Source of the DNA: Coniochaeta sp. PMI_546
Taxonomy: Eukaryota > Ascomycota > Sordariomycetes > Coniochaetales > Coniochaetaceae
Length of the DNA: 64,000 bases
NCBI GenBank assembly: GCA_021432605.1
Contig: MU271146.1
Location: forward strand, 2,418,001 to 2,482,000
Direction of reading: 5' to 3'
Positions 13,858 through 24,856 of the stretch are shown here, piece after piece. Numbering within the stretch: the first letter of the stretch is position 1; every line of letters begins with the position of its first letter. The translations under genes and the position numbers were made by a program. Under the pieces are notes generated by a model that saw only the letters and a list, made by a program, of their open reading frames with translations, was not told the DNA's origin and searched no databases.

Positions 13858-14580
13858 TCAGTCCTGCATACTCACGTCTCCTTCGGCACCCTCGCCCTCG
13901 CCCTCGCTCACAGCACCACCCTTTTCGGAGCTGCCAAACAACTCACCGCCAGTCAATATCCTTCCCTCGGCAACACTTTCAAGATGCTTCCTCATGCCCG
14001 TCCACAACTCAGCCTCCATATCCCTCTCAACCTTGCTACTCCGCGCATTCAACCATCCGACGTCAAGTCCGCCGATCTTACCCACTCCGTCCGGCTCAAG
14101 ATTCGTCTTGATCGCCGTGTTGGCCGCCGAACCACTTCCACTCCCAACCGCATTACCACTACTCCCATCCGCGCCTTCGCGGGCACTCTTGAGCGTAATG
14201 ATACCTGCCTCCTCGAGACCCCAGATCTGCCTCTTCAGTCGGACATCGACAGAGTGCAAGGTGGACATGAAGGCGTTCATGGATGTCTTGAAAGTTGCTA
14301 GGCGTTCCTCCGGGTTGAGGTTGGAGATGCTGTTGTCTGCGGCGGGTGAGCCGTCTGGCGACGAGGAAGAGGGCGATGTGACTGGCTGGGCGAGGGACTG
14401 AATAGCTGTGCCGGTATGGGAGAGGAGGAGGGTTATGTCCTGGGTTGAGGTTAGTGAGCTGACTAGGTAAGCTGGGAAGGAGTAGAGACGTACGTTGTCG
14501 ATTTCGGCTAGTTGTTGAATGAGTTCTTGTTTTGTGAATGGGGCGTGGATGTCCACGGGTGGCTGGGTGTCATCCTCCAT
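13858..14580 (-). CDS. MED11: Mediator complex subunit 11
   Basis: Med11 is part of the Mediator head module, which links activators to RNA polymerase II in the nucleus and helps recruit TFIIH. Exons are 14580-14494 and 14439-13858, with a 54-bp intron (GTACGT...CCCAG, with a CTAAC branch box). Joining them gives the family signature QQLAEIDNDITLLLSHTG followed by AIQSL near residues 22-45. The predicted protein is 222 residues. After the conserved N-terminal helices it has a Ser/Pro-rich linker, then a second helical stretch, and an acidic Gly/Glu tail ending VSMQD. The intron length is a multiple of three and has no stop, so the unspliced form would also be open and 18 residues longer. The last codons contain a GTGAGT that could act as a donor to a further exon, but none was found. 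Confidence 0.88.
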   Translation of the reverse strand: MEDDTQPPVDIHAPFTKQELIQQLAEIDNVRLYSFPAYLVSSLTSTQDITLLLSHTGTAIQSLAQPVTSPSSSSPDGSPAADNSISNLNPEERLATFKTSMNAFMSTLHSVDVRLKRQIWGLEEAGIITLKSAREGADGSSGNAVGSGSGSAANTAIKTNLEPDGVGKIGGLDVGWLNARSSKVERDMEAELWTGMRKHLESVAEGRILTGGELFGSSEKGGAVSEGEGEGAEGDVSMQD

Positions 14581-16563
14581 GGTGACAGTGATCCACTCCG
14601 AGAGTGGCGTAATTTATGTTACAGATCTACTTTGCTTTATGGGCTGAATAGAAGCCTTTGGGACTGCGTGCTGTGGAAGGAATACTAAAGATGAGGCGGA
14701 GATGTTGGATGAGTTGAAGGTTGAAGTCAAGTTGAGGAAACGGTGCCCCACAATTGCAGTGCGCTAACCTGATGGGGCAATATGTGCATACTAAAGCCCG
14801 TTAGTTATGTTCATCATTTGGTACAAGTCTTTACATAAAGGTAAGGTACTCAGAGTTCTTTGCCTTCCGCATCTACTATGTACATTTCATTGGAAGGATC
14901 TTAATGGGATGGCCATTGATATAGTATGGTACGATATATTGGAGTCGACACGGCTAGACCAAGGCTACAACCCCGATAGCTAGGCTTCCTTGTCCTCATC
15001 CCAGGACTTGCAATCGTCGTGACGGGCCTGGAAATCGGGATCTCTTCACCTTCGCTGCCATTCTCGCTGGCGCTGAGACTGAGTTAAGATGTCGTGGCCG
15101 TCATATTGCCCTGGTGGTATCTTTGTTGAAACGGCCATCATGTCGGTGCCTCTTGCCAGGGCCGGCGAGTCCCAAACGCACCTGTACAGTATGTGGATGT
15201 AACGACCGTGACATGTTTTCCCACTTTCTCAACATTTGAACTGTTAAGATGCTGTGAAGCCTTCTGAATCAAGTTTCTTGAATGCGCATTGTTTCTATTC
15301 AGTTTCTTCAGGCTCCTCCACTCGCCTTCGCATCACCTCGCGCCAGTCCATTCCACTGCCACTTGACTTGGGTACAGCATATTCGACTGTCATCATCGTT
15401 TCTAATTCATCGAGTCAATCATAGGAAGATCCAGTAAATGTTTTTAATTGATTCCTTGGACCTCAACATACCATAAGTGTCGGACATCGCTCCTTAGCGT
15501 GGCTCGCTCCCAGCTGCGAAAAACAGGTCGAGAGCAAGAGGCTTGCCACGGACTCAACCCTGCAAGCTGCGACGTCTTACCTATTCGAAGCATCGCATCG
15601 CAATGGGCGAGACCGAATTCCAACGGAACATGCGGGAAGGGGCAACTATTGTATGTATATGCCCAGATTTGTATTCCTTGATTTGCCCGCGTCATCAGCC
15701 TCATCTCCTCAACCGTTCGGGGTCCATCTCGTGTCCGGGTCCATCGTGTGTCACAGGTTTACCAGCAAACTCAGACACACAGGCTGGAATCTGCACAATG
15801 CCACAGAGCAGTTAGTGGCTGTCTCATCATGGACGATGCTGCTCGTCGTCGTCTCCATCGTACAACCGGCGCCCAAGAGGATTCTACACCTCTCCTCACA
15901 GTTGAGGGTGGCATTATCCGTCAACAAACGACACCAGACATCTCTCAGTTGAGAAGATACAAGCCTCACCAGCCGAAGTTCGCGAACAGGAGAGTAAACA
16001 AACAGTGCTGCCTGGAGATCTGCCCATTGAGCGTTCTCGTTTGCTCACGAAAGACACTTGAATATCCCCGTCATGAAGTTCATCATAATATCAATCAAAT
16101 TAACCGATACCATGTCAGTTAGTGATTGAGAAGCTTGATTCTGATGAAGCTTGTCGGGGCTCGAGTGCGACTAACCCTAACCCTGTGTGTACCGAGCAGA
16201 GGTTCTTGTGGGTCGCCGGAGGCTGCAGCACGTGACTAGATTTGAGCAATCAGACAGCAGCATTCCGACGGTGATGAGAGCTTAACCCTTTCCACGACCA
16301 TATTGTCCGTCCTTTCTGTCCCCCATTCACCTCCATCGCGATGAGTATTGTGTAGCGACGAACAACCAGAGGACGGCACTATCAGGAGACCTATTCAAAT
16401 TCATTCATTTTGGTGACTGTTTCTAAACCCAAGTATTGGCTATTTACCACCTCTCGGAGAGGATACCCAGCCGCCCTCAGTGGGGGTGAGAGGCGACTTG
16501 GACGACGATATGTGACCGGGCACCTCACCAAACAAACATATTTATAGCAGACCAACGCAAAAA
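14581..16563. other. intergenic stretch upstream of MED11 and TAF5
   Basis: This is the divergent gap between MED11 (-) and TAF5 (+), and it must hold both promoters. Short open frames at 15444-15970 on both strands show no recognisable domain. The only distinct element is a telomere-like TAACCCTAACCCT box at 16172-16184. No transposon or RNA gene was seen. Confidence 0.5.
16172..16184. promoter_or_regulatory. telobox-like motif upstream of TAF5
   Basis: The bases TAACCCTAACCCT form two copies of the fungal telomere unit (TTAGGG on the other strand). They lie about 380 bp upstream of the TAF5 start codon. In yeasts, TTAGGG-binding factors such as Tbf1 and Teb1 act at similar boxes in promoters. 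Such a role here is inferred only from the sequence and its position. Confidence 0.35.
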
Positions 16564-19320
16564 ATGAGCGGAACAGGACCCCAGAGTGCTGGAGGTGCTC
16601 CTCCTGGTAACTATGGCCAGCCACAAACTGGTAGTGCACCTAGCGCAGGAAACCCTCCACCACCACCAGCAGGTCCTCCGTCCGCCCAAAATCTAAACCA
16701 AATAGTAAGCTTTTATAACTTAGGCTCTGGGCCAGCCTCTCTTGTTGCCTTATGGGTTCTTTCCCGGTCTATACAGCGTCGGGTCCACTCTGTGACAGTG
16801 TCTATGAGCGAGGCTGGCTGCATCGGGGTCTGCCTGCCACAAGTTGTCGATGAGTTTCCGCTACTTGTCTCGCTACGGCGAGTAGTCCGTGTCAAAATAA
16901 TCTGCAGCTCAACCCATCACACATTCTTCCTACACATCTAGCATCTTTCCAATGCCGCCGCGTGTACTCCATCCTTCAGCCCGACTGAGGGCCGAGGTTC
17001 GAGGGTCGCCGTCGCTCATAGCAGACATCGCACATCTGTGCCCGGAAGAGGCTAACTTCAAGAAAAAGGTCACAGACTATCTTCTTAAACGCGGATTCAC
17101 CAAGACTGAGGCTATATTCCGCCAAGAGTCGAGAAATTTAGGGCCTGATGGCAAACCTGTGCACGTCCGGGCGGAGGATCTGGGCACCAAGCAGTACACC
17201 CAGGCCTTCAGGCTTTTAAGAGACTGGATCGAGAAGAATCTTGATATCTACAAGGTACGCGACTTCCATTGTCTTCTACGCATCGCGACAACCTGACACT
17301 CTGTAGCTGGAACTGAGCAAACTCCTCTGGCCGACATTTGTATATTCTTATCTCGACCTTGTTGAGAAGGGATATTCGGATGATGCCAAAACCTACTATG
17401 AGACGTTCAAGGAGGAGTTCGAGAAGGCGCATTCGGATGACCTCAAGGTCCTCGCTACTGTCACCTTGCGCCAGCACGTGCGTGAGAACAACGTCACGAA
17501 GTTGTACCGCGCGAACAAGTACAAAATTCCCTTGAACGTCCATGTCGCTGGTGCCCTCTTCCATTTCCTCCAGAGGGAAGCCGACAATGGAGGTTCTGTC
17601 ATCAGCAATCTCCTTTCCTCGGACTGCGAGGTGACCGCCCAAGCGCGTGGTCCGATTGAACCTTATAGCTTCGAAGCCATCTACCGCCGAGCCCAGAACC
17701 TCGACCTCGACGAGGCGGATGCCGAAGAGGGTATTCCGGGCGTCTTCACAGGAGTCACCAACCGGGATGTTCTCGATGCGACTGTTCCACTTCGACTGGG
17801 CCCGATGCCTATGGAGCCTGAGCTCAGAGAGGATGTCCGCGCTGAACTGGAGGCCGAGGATCAGCGACACCCTCCTGCTGATGGCTTCACATCGCTTGTA
17901 GACGAGTTCGACCAGCGGATCAAGAGAGAGGAGAGCGCCGATGGCCCCAGTCGATCAGACCTTCCGCTTCCACCTTCCCGCGCCCGGGATGTGGTCATGG
18001 AGATGCAGAAGGTGCGCGAGAACCGGGATCGTTTTAAGATCGAAGGCAGGACCGGAGGAGTGGGCGTCCCGGTGTCGGCGTGCATTTTTACGTTCCACAA
18101 CACACTGGGAAGGTACGATCTCTATTACATACTCCCTTCGTCTTATTGTCGTCACTTGCTCACTCTAACCTAGCGTCTCTTGCATGGACTTCTCCAAGGA
18201 TCATGAGCTCGTTGCTGTCGGCACGATGGACTCGTATATCCGGATCTGGAGTCTCGACGGCAAACCCCTCAAGTCCAAACTAGCGAACGAGAAGGACCTG
18301 AAGGTCAACAACCGCAAACTCATCGGCCACTCTGGTCCTGTCTATGGCGTATCATTCTCAGACTCCATCACCAACCTCAACCACAACATCTACCCCGACA
18401 CAACCAACAAACCTGAAACAAACTCCAAACTCCTACTCTCGTGCTCAGCCGACGGCCAGATCCGCCTCTGGTCCCTCGACGTCTGGGCCTGCCTGTGCAT
18501 CTACAAAGCCCACGACGGCCCCGTCTTCCGGGTGCAGTGGGGGCCGCACGGGCACTACTTCGCCAGCGGAGGCTGGGACAAGACGGTCCGCGTCTTCATG
18601 CAGGACCACGCGTCGGCCATGCGTCTCATGGTCGGCCACGACACCTCCATCTCCGCCATCGCGTGGCATCCTAACGGGACCTACGTCTTCTCTGCATCGG
18701 ACGAGACGGACAAGAGCATCCGCATGTGGTCTGTCGTCACGGGCAACTGCGTGCGCGTCTTTACGGGCCACACGGATTACATCTCCGCGCTTGAGGTCGC
18801 TCCAAATGGCAAGATCTTCGCCAGCGCGGATGCGGGTGGCAACATCTTCTTCTGGGACATCGAGAAGGGCACGCGGATCAAGCGCTGCCGGGGCCACGGG
18901 AAAGGTGGTATTCCCAGTATGAGCTTCAGCGTGGAGTCCAACGTCCTTGTCTCCGGAGGGTTGGACGGGACAGTCAGGCTCTGGGACGTGGAACTACCCA
19001 CCGATCCAGCCAAGGCGAATCCCCTTGCCGCTGGCGCGACTCCGGCGGCAGACGGCGCAGCGGGAGACAGTACCGTTGCCGTCAGCGGCCAGTCCAACGG
19101 TCCTAGTATCACGGTCGGCGCGCAGGGAGCGCCGGCGGCTGGCACCGGCGGTACTGGGCCTGGCGGAGTGGGGGGCACGGGCAAGAAGAAGGGCAAGGAC
19201 GTGCAGATCACGCCCGACCAGATTTCGGCCTTTCCGACCAAGAAGACGCCGGTGATGAAGGTGCAGTTTACGCGGATGAACCTGGTGGTTGTGGGCGGAT
19301 GCTTCGATCCGGAGCGGTAG
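16564..19320 (+). CDS. TAF5: TFIID subunit 5 (TAF5), LisH and WD40 protein
   Basis: TAF5 is a scaffold subunit of TFIID (and in many fungi also of SAGA) in the nucleus. Four exons (16564-16704, 17069-17254, 17307-18112, 18174-19320) join in frame to 759 residues, the usual size for fungal TAF5. The short Pro/Gly-rich leader runs into a LisH motif (NLNQI joined to [15 protein letters not shown], about residues 43-62). The TAF5 NTD2 domain follows (about 100-240, with [14 protein letters not shown] and [10 protein letters not shown]). The C-terminal half carries six or seven WD40 repeats, with clear GH...W(S/D) units such as [13 protein letters not shown] and [15 protein letters not shown] Gly/Ala-rich insert and a family-typical end ([18 protein letters not shown]) close the protein. 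The first intron (364 bp) is long for this window; the others are 52 and 61 bp. Confidence 0.96.
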
Positions 19321-20028
19321 AAACGCGTCGGGAATATTGATGAGGATCACGCGTCAAGTCACCAGGATATTGAGTTGTGGGAGAGGATGATTTGAGCCTT
19401 CCGTATGCTTTTCCGCCTTGGGGAGCTGGTTGAAGGATTCGAAATTGATGCCGAAGAGATTAAGACAGGAGTTATGAGGCGATCATGTGCTTTCGTTTGC
19501 TCTGTCAATCAGACAGGAGTGGAATGGACGGCGCGAAACTGGACTTTCTATGTTCGGGCATGTATGATTCGAACGACAAAAATGAAGTTGCCGCGAAAGA
19601 GCTCACTTTGCTTAATGCCCGAGTTTACTGGGATTCTTGCATAAGTCTTCATCCAACGGTTGTTATGCAATTGCGGTAGCCTGTTCAAAGACTGAATATA
19701 ATATGCTTGCTCAGTTGAAGATCGATGAACTGTTTTCCGACTGCGAGGAGACCAACATGTGAGAGTGACCAGTTCTGTATGCCTTGCCCAGACTATCAAA
19801 CCACACGACGAGGACCAGCAGCTTGTACGATACCATGTTGTTTGTCTATTGAAAATGTGTTGCGGGAGATGAATGTCTACTTACCTACAGTTGCCAGATC
19901 CGAGTAAGTGATATGCTAGATAGTTATACATTTCCTAATCAAACATAAGCCAAGCCGTTCAGATACGCCAACCCATGCAGAATAGGGCTCAAGTCCTCCG
20001 CCCCTAATGTCCAGCCGGAATCCTGACA
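19321..20028. other. intergenic gap between convergent genes
   Basis: This lies between the 3' ends of TAF5 (+) and the flavin-reductase-like gene (-). It is somewhat AT-rich and should hold the 3' untranslated regions of both. Short open frames at 19405-19680 look like chance. No element was recognised. Confidence 0.6.
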
Positions 20029-20815
20029 TCACTCGCCGCGGGCGTCCTTTCTTACAAGCGTCTTCCCCAGCGTCCTATAATGTCTGTCCGCATACACAAG
20101 CCCAAACTGCTCATGCCCATCCGTCTTCTCGCTCGTCTCAATGATGTCCACCACCTCGGCCACCACGACAGCATGATCCCTGACGAGGATAATGCCGCCC
20201 ATGGCCTCCTCAAACAAGTTGCACCGCAAGACATACATCACTCCTGGCCCGGCCAGAACAGGCGGTTCCGTCCCTGTCACGACCAGCTCTTCGCCTGCGC
20301 CGACATCCCACCCCTGCACCCCAAGCCCAGCCGCACGCAGCGCATTGCGGGACCAGGTGTGTCTCGTGTTTCCACCCGTGAAGTGGTGCGCTACTCGGGC
20401 GCCTCGGACGTCGCCGGCCAGGACGTGGAAGTTGAGCAGACCGCTGGCGCGGATGGCGTCGAGGGTCCGCGAGGGGGTGGCGACGTGGAAGGTCACGAGG
20501 GGCGGGGTGAGAGAGAGGCTGGTGAAGGAGGAGACGGTCATGCCGCGCGGAGAATGGTTGGAGAGAGAGGTGCAGACTAGCACCGAGTGCGGGAGGAGGC
20601 GCATCATGTGTCGGAGTTGCTCGCCCATGGGCACGGGGAGTTCGTCTGGGGCTGTCGAGGAGTGGGGGTGGATGGAGGGTCGGAGCGGGGCGGTGGTTGT
20701 CCATACGTCGGGAGTTGACGTCTTTAGGGGCCTTGTTTGGCATGCTCGATGGATGTTAGCAATGTCGGGAGTTCGCAGGTATCATTGTTCATGGACAACA
20801 TACACATGGAGCCAT
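20029..20815 (-). CDS. flavin-reductase-like FMN-binding split-barrel protein
   Basis: The core (20628-20029, 200 residues from its first in-frame ATG) has the flavin reductase domain. LRHMMRLLPHSVLVCTS leads into RGMTVSSFTSLSLTPPLVTF, the FMN-binding loop, then SRTLDAIRASGLLNFHVLAG, and a C-terminal GLVYADRHYRTLG like that of the family. Relatives reduce or use FMN, often as partners of monooxygenases; the substrate here is unknown. The frame stays open upstream to about 20770 without an ATG, so a short 5' exon is likely. One tentative model starts at the ATG at 20815, splices out 20803-20722 (GTATGT donor, GCTAAC branch box, weak AAAG acceptor) and gives 234 residues. The 5' end is therefore uncertain; the domain call is firm. 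It is divergent from the bL31m gene. Confidence 0.82.
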
Positions 20816-21317
20816 GACTACTGGACCACACTGCCAGCTCGACACGGCGCACTGAGCTCGGCATCGGCAGTAAGCCGTGGCTTATTGAGGATATCACGCA
20901 TCTGGCTGTCGAGCCAGGCACGAGGCAATGCTTCATTTCAGCCCATGGAAGCCAATTGGGCGGATGCGACGAGTGCTGTCGTTCGTCGAGGAGTCCATCG
21001 TGACGTCTTCAAAATTTGGTGGAGCTCGCACCGAGCGCACCAGGTACAGTACCACGAGCTACGATAACGATAAGGAATTGCACAAGTGGTCTATCCCGTT
21101 CACCGTACCAAATTTTCAAGTTCAACCTCGACCTCGATTCGCGATTAAGGAAAGAGCATCCGACACGGCCCGACAACGACAACGGCAACCAACGAGCGTC
21201 CATACCACCCACTCTCACCGTCACATTTACATATCAATCTATAAATTCTTAAGAACCAGCAATAGTCTCTTCTTTCCACACCAACCTGCCCTCACCGGGC
21301 CAAAATACACGCCAACA

Positions 21318-21848
21318 ATGGCGCCCAAACTGCCAACCACCCTCCTCAGGCGACCATGCCTATCCGCCTCGAGCACATCTCCCTCCTCCCCGTCCACAAC
21401 TACACTGCAAGCGCAACAAGTCCGCCACGCAACCTTCGTCCCGCGCTCCAGGCGGCCCTACACCTTCACCCAGCTAGTCCAGCTGTCCGACGGGTCAACC
21501 TACACCATGCGCACCACCTCGCCCGCGGCGATCTTCCGCAGCACAAAGGACACCCGCAACCACGCCCTCTGGCAGCCGTCCGATTCATCCCTCCGCAACG
21601 TCGAGGTCGACGAGGCCGGTAAGCTGGCCGCTTTCAGGGCGAGGTTCGGTAGGAGTTGGGATGTCGACGCGCCCGAGTCGAAGGAAGAGGTCGAGGCATC
21701 GGGGGCGGAGAAGGGAGAAGAGGCAGGCATGGACTACGACACGTTTGCGGATCTGATCAGCGGGTATGCGATCAAGGAGGGCGAGCAGAAGAGCGGTGGT
21801 GGACTGTCGGCCAAGGAGCAGGCGAGGTTGGATAAGAAGAAGAAATAA
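21318..21848 (+). CDS. MRPL36: mitochondrial large ribosomal subunit protein bL31m
   Basis: This intronless 176-residue protein begins MAPKLPTTLLRRPCL at 21318. The basic, Ser-rich first 37 residues look like a mitochondrial targeting peptide. The bL31 core follows (HATFVPRSRRPYTFTQLVQL and DGSTYTMRTTSPAAIFRSTKD, about residues 38-85), with DTRNHALWQPS next. A fungal-type acidic and charged C-terminal extension ends in a lysine-rich tail (KEQARLDKKKK). The yeast counterpart is MRPL36 of the mitochondrial 54S subunit. The frame is open upstream, but the sequence before the ATG reads as 5' untranslated region. The gene is divergent from the flavin-reductase-like gene and convergent with VPS5, about 300 bp away. 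Confidence 0.92.
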   Translation: MAPKLPTTLLRRPCLSASSTSPSSPSTTTLQAQQVRHATFVPRSRRPYTFTQLVQLSDGSTYTMRTTSPAAIFRSTKDTRNHALWQPSDSSLRNVEVDEAGKLAAFRARFGRSWDVDAPESKEEVEASGAEKGEEAGMDYDTFADLISGYAIKEGEQKSGGGLSAKEQARLDKKKK

Positions 21849-22150
21849 GGAGTCGGAAACGATGAGGATGGATGGATGGATCAATGGAGATGGACTCCCC
21901 TCATCGAGAGGCGGAGAAATGTATTACAAAGTATGATTTAGAGCTTCGCTTCTGTGAAAACCACACAGAACTATCTCGCTGGGTGAGAGGCGGAATCTGC
22001 CAGCTTCACTATGTACATGCAATGTAACAATACGAACATCATAACGCGAATACCGGACACTGGTCAAAAAGCCTGGGGCCGAGACACGTTGGGCAAAACG
22101 AACCTCACCTTCTTCACTGTGGACCCCGGAGTCAGCGACGGCATCGTAGC

Positions 22151-23995
22151 CTAATCGGAATCCTCGTCGATCCGAGCCCGGGCCCGGTCGATGGCGGTGT
22201 TACCGACCGGCTTGTTGGCAGGCTCGATGACTGGTGGCCGGTAGAAGACGGTCTCATCATCCTCGGCGTCGAGCTGCATGAGGAATGTCTCCCACTTCTC
22301 GATGAGCTGCGAGACAACGTGTTAGCATATATCTCTCTCCCCGCTTGCGAAGTCAAAGGATAGAACATACCTCCTTCTGCGCCTCAACAGCCCCCTCCAA
22401 AAACGTCTCGACCCCCGACTTGAAATCCTCCACCTTCTCCCTCTCAAACCGATCCAGCTCGGTCCGCATGAGCCTCCCCATGTCCTCGAACAAGAGTCTG
22501 GCCTGGTGCACCTTGCGCTCCGCATCCGCCACCTCGGCATTGACCTGGTTCAGCCGGTCCTGCTGGCTCTTGCCCTGCCGGAGCAGCTTGTCCTGCGCGC
22601 CCTTCTTCTTGGCAAGCTCCGACTCGGCCGCGTGCCACGCGTAGAACGCCTTCTGCCGCTGCGCAAACGCCTGCTTCACGCTGCCGATCAGCCGGATATA
22701 CTCCTCGATGATGATGCCGAAGGTGAGCACGTCCTGCTGCGCCTGGCGGTCGTAGACGTCGCGGATGGTCAGCTGCAGTTCCGAGAGGGCGTCCAGGGGG
22801 CCGGAGAGCGTCGGCGACAGCTCCACGGTCGACAGTGCGTGGAGTGACGCCGAGAAGTCTCCCGCCGCCTCGGCCATGGCCTTGCGCTGGCCGACCATGG
22901 TCTCTATCGCCTTGAGGAGCGCCTTGAGCTGGTTTTCTAGCGCGTCCAGGTACACCTTGCGGTCGTGGAACCACTGTCTCTTGTTAGTAAACCCCCGTTC
23001 CCCCCCAATATCATCCTGCAAACTTAAGGGGTACTCACATCATCCTGCTCGACAAACTTGCCTCCACCGCCGACACTAATTCCAAAGAACCCTTTGCTCT
23101 CGCCCAACTGCGGCTCCTTCCTCTCCTTATGCTTAACATCAATGTTGAACGTCTCGCTCTCCAGAAACAGCTTCAGGTCTGCATCATGCTGCAAAGTAGG
23201 GTGCGCAGCCGTCTTGTTCAGCATCTTCTCCAGCGCCGCCCGTCTGCTCTCGACAAAATCGCTCTGGAACCTGCCCACGGCCTGCTTCTCGGGAGGGGGC
23301 GGCACCACCACACCCGGGTTGTTGGCATGCAGGGTGTTGTACAGCCATAGGAAGTCGCGGTACCGGCGCTTGACCTCGAAGTCGGGCTGCTTGTAGGCCT
23401 TGCTGGTCGTGGTGGTGCGCACCGAGTAGACGATGTGCGACGACGTCAGGTCGCCCACCTTGTGCGGGTCGCCGACGGTGATGTGGAAGACTGGCTTGGC
23501 GGCCTGCTCGAGGCTGACGCTGGGGTTCGTGCTGCTCTGGACGGGAGAGGCGAGCGCTGGCTGCACGGGCGGCGGCTGCCGGGCACCGCTGGGCGAGTCG
23601 AGGTCGTCGTCGTCCGGGATGCTGTGCGGGTCTATCGGACCCCGGCGAGATGATTGTTGAGGCAGGGTGGTGCGGATGGGGAGGGACTGTTCCTTGGACG
23701 GCGGCGCGGGAGGTGCGTCGCCTGGGAGGGCGGCGGAGTCGAGCGGGCCTGGGGCGCCGAGGGGGCCGAGAGGGTCGTCTTCTACCGCTTGGAGGCGGGT
23801 GGGCTGGGCGACGAGTCGGCGAGGCTGGGTGCGCGATGGCCGAGAGGTGGTACTGGAGGAGGTTTGGGAGGGTTGTGCGGAGGGGGTCGATGATGGGTTC
23901 GATGTAGAGGATTCCGAGGGTTGGGACGGCTCTCCTGATGCTATTGTCGTTGAGCCCTGCGACGGGGCGGCGTCGGCCCAAGGATCGGGATCCAT
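22151..23995 (-). CDS. VPS5: sorting nexin Vps5, retromer SNX-BAR subunit
   Basis: Vps5 pairs with Vps17 to form the membrane-bending part of retromer, which returns receptors from endosomes to the Golgi. Exons 23995-23039, 22973-22371 and 22306-22151 join in frame to 571 residues, with introns of 65 and 64 bp. The start MDPDPWADAAPSQGS is preferred; the longer open frame has no ATG. The first 160 residues are a low-complexity Ser/Pro/Thr linker. A PX domain follows (about 165-290) with the phosphoinositide-binding RRYRDFLWLYNTL and a Pro-rich VVVPPPPEKQAVGRF loop. The BAR-type coiled-coil region (about 320-540) includes FHDRKVYLDALENQLKAL and LFEDMGRLMRTELDRFER. The short last exon ends IDEDSD. 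The GGGKFVEQDD joined to WFHDRK at the first splice fits the family. Confidence 0.94.
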
Positions 23996-24856
23996 GATTG
24001 CTGGCTGGAGGTTTGTCTCGGTGCCAATTGTAGCTCTCAAAGTGAGCGACTGGCGGGCGAGAGCTTGCCGAGAGGGATATCTGAATGTGGTGGCTTGTGA
24101 TAGGGAGAGGGAGGTGTAGGTAAGAGGTGCAGGTCGTCACGAAGCTCGGACCCACCGAGAACCGGGGAGTGGGGATGACGTTGGCACCCTCACCGAGCCT
24201 CACCGAGCCTCACCTCTAGAGTACAGTCACTTCACCGTCGTAACGAGGCATTAACGTTCGTTCCATGTAGCACTTTGTCTGCATCTTGCGTTCAAAAGAG
24301 AAAGGTTGTGCACCCTACGTTAATCGCCTCGCAAGAGGCTGAAAAGCAAAGGGCATTCATTAACAATCATCTCAACCATCTTCTGTATAGCAGACGTCAC
24401 GAATTGGCACGATTGGATGTCACAAGAGCCCAGATTATGCATAAGCTGAGCAATCCTTTAGAGTCTTGCACAGCTTCAGGTACTGCGACAGCTTGCGAGT
24501 CTTTGTTCATGTTTGGCAGAATTAGCAATGCATCAAGATAAACAGCATCTTGCACGGCTACGATAGGTTCTATCCGCCCGTAGGCATCAAACTCTGACCA
24601 AAGACCAGGGGCAATTAAATTAGCTAGCAGATCTGTCAGAGGTGCAAAAACCCGACAGCTATCATAAATTGTTGATGTTAGGTCAGCACTACTAATTGAC
24701 GTCTGTTGCTTACTACGCCGCACACCTATAGCAGGACCCCTTAAAGCCGATGGAGCCTTGGTTCACTGACTTCCCGTCTTCGAAACGATTAAATGGTGTT
24801 AGTTGCCTGCCACTGTTTCCAAGACGGTGGACGAGTCTTGGGACAACCGATGCAGC
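23996..24856. other. intergenic stretch with AT-richer island
   Basis: The first 200 bases are the VPS5 5' region and include a short direct repeat of CACCGAGCCT near 24190. From about 24260 to 24740 the DNA is visibly AT-richer than its neighbours. It holds an 89-codon frame (+, 24275-24541) and a 108-codon frame (-, 24397-24723) that overlap. Neither matches a family I recognise. The composition shift suggests inserted DNA, perhaps a worn-down transposon piece, but no terminal repeats were seen. Confidence 0.4.

Noticed and set aside
16172-16184. Chromosome end or telomere fusion at the TAACCC repeat
   Set aside because: Only two units are present and housekeeping genes lie on both sides; a promoter box is more likely.
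18777-19241. 154-codon antisense frame in TAF5
   Set aside because: It lies opposite WD40-coding sequence and is Pro/Ala/Ser-rich without a domain.
20210-20743. 177-codon minus-strand frame overlapping the flavin-reductase-like gene
   Set aside because: It is out of frame with the recognised FMN domain and its translation is Arg/Pro/His-rich low complexity.
23184-24203. 339-codon minus-strand frame overlapping VPS5 exon 1 in another frame
   Set aside because: Its translation is Arg/Pro/Ala-rich low complexity, while the overlapping frame encodes a clear PX domain.
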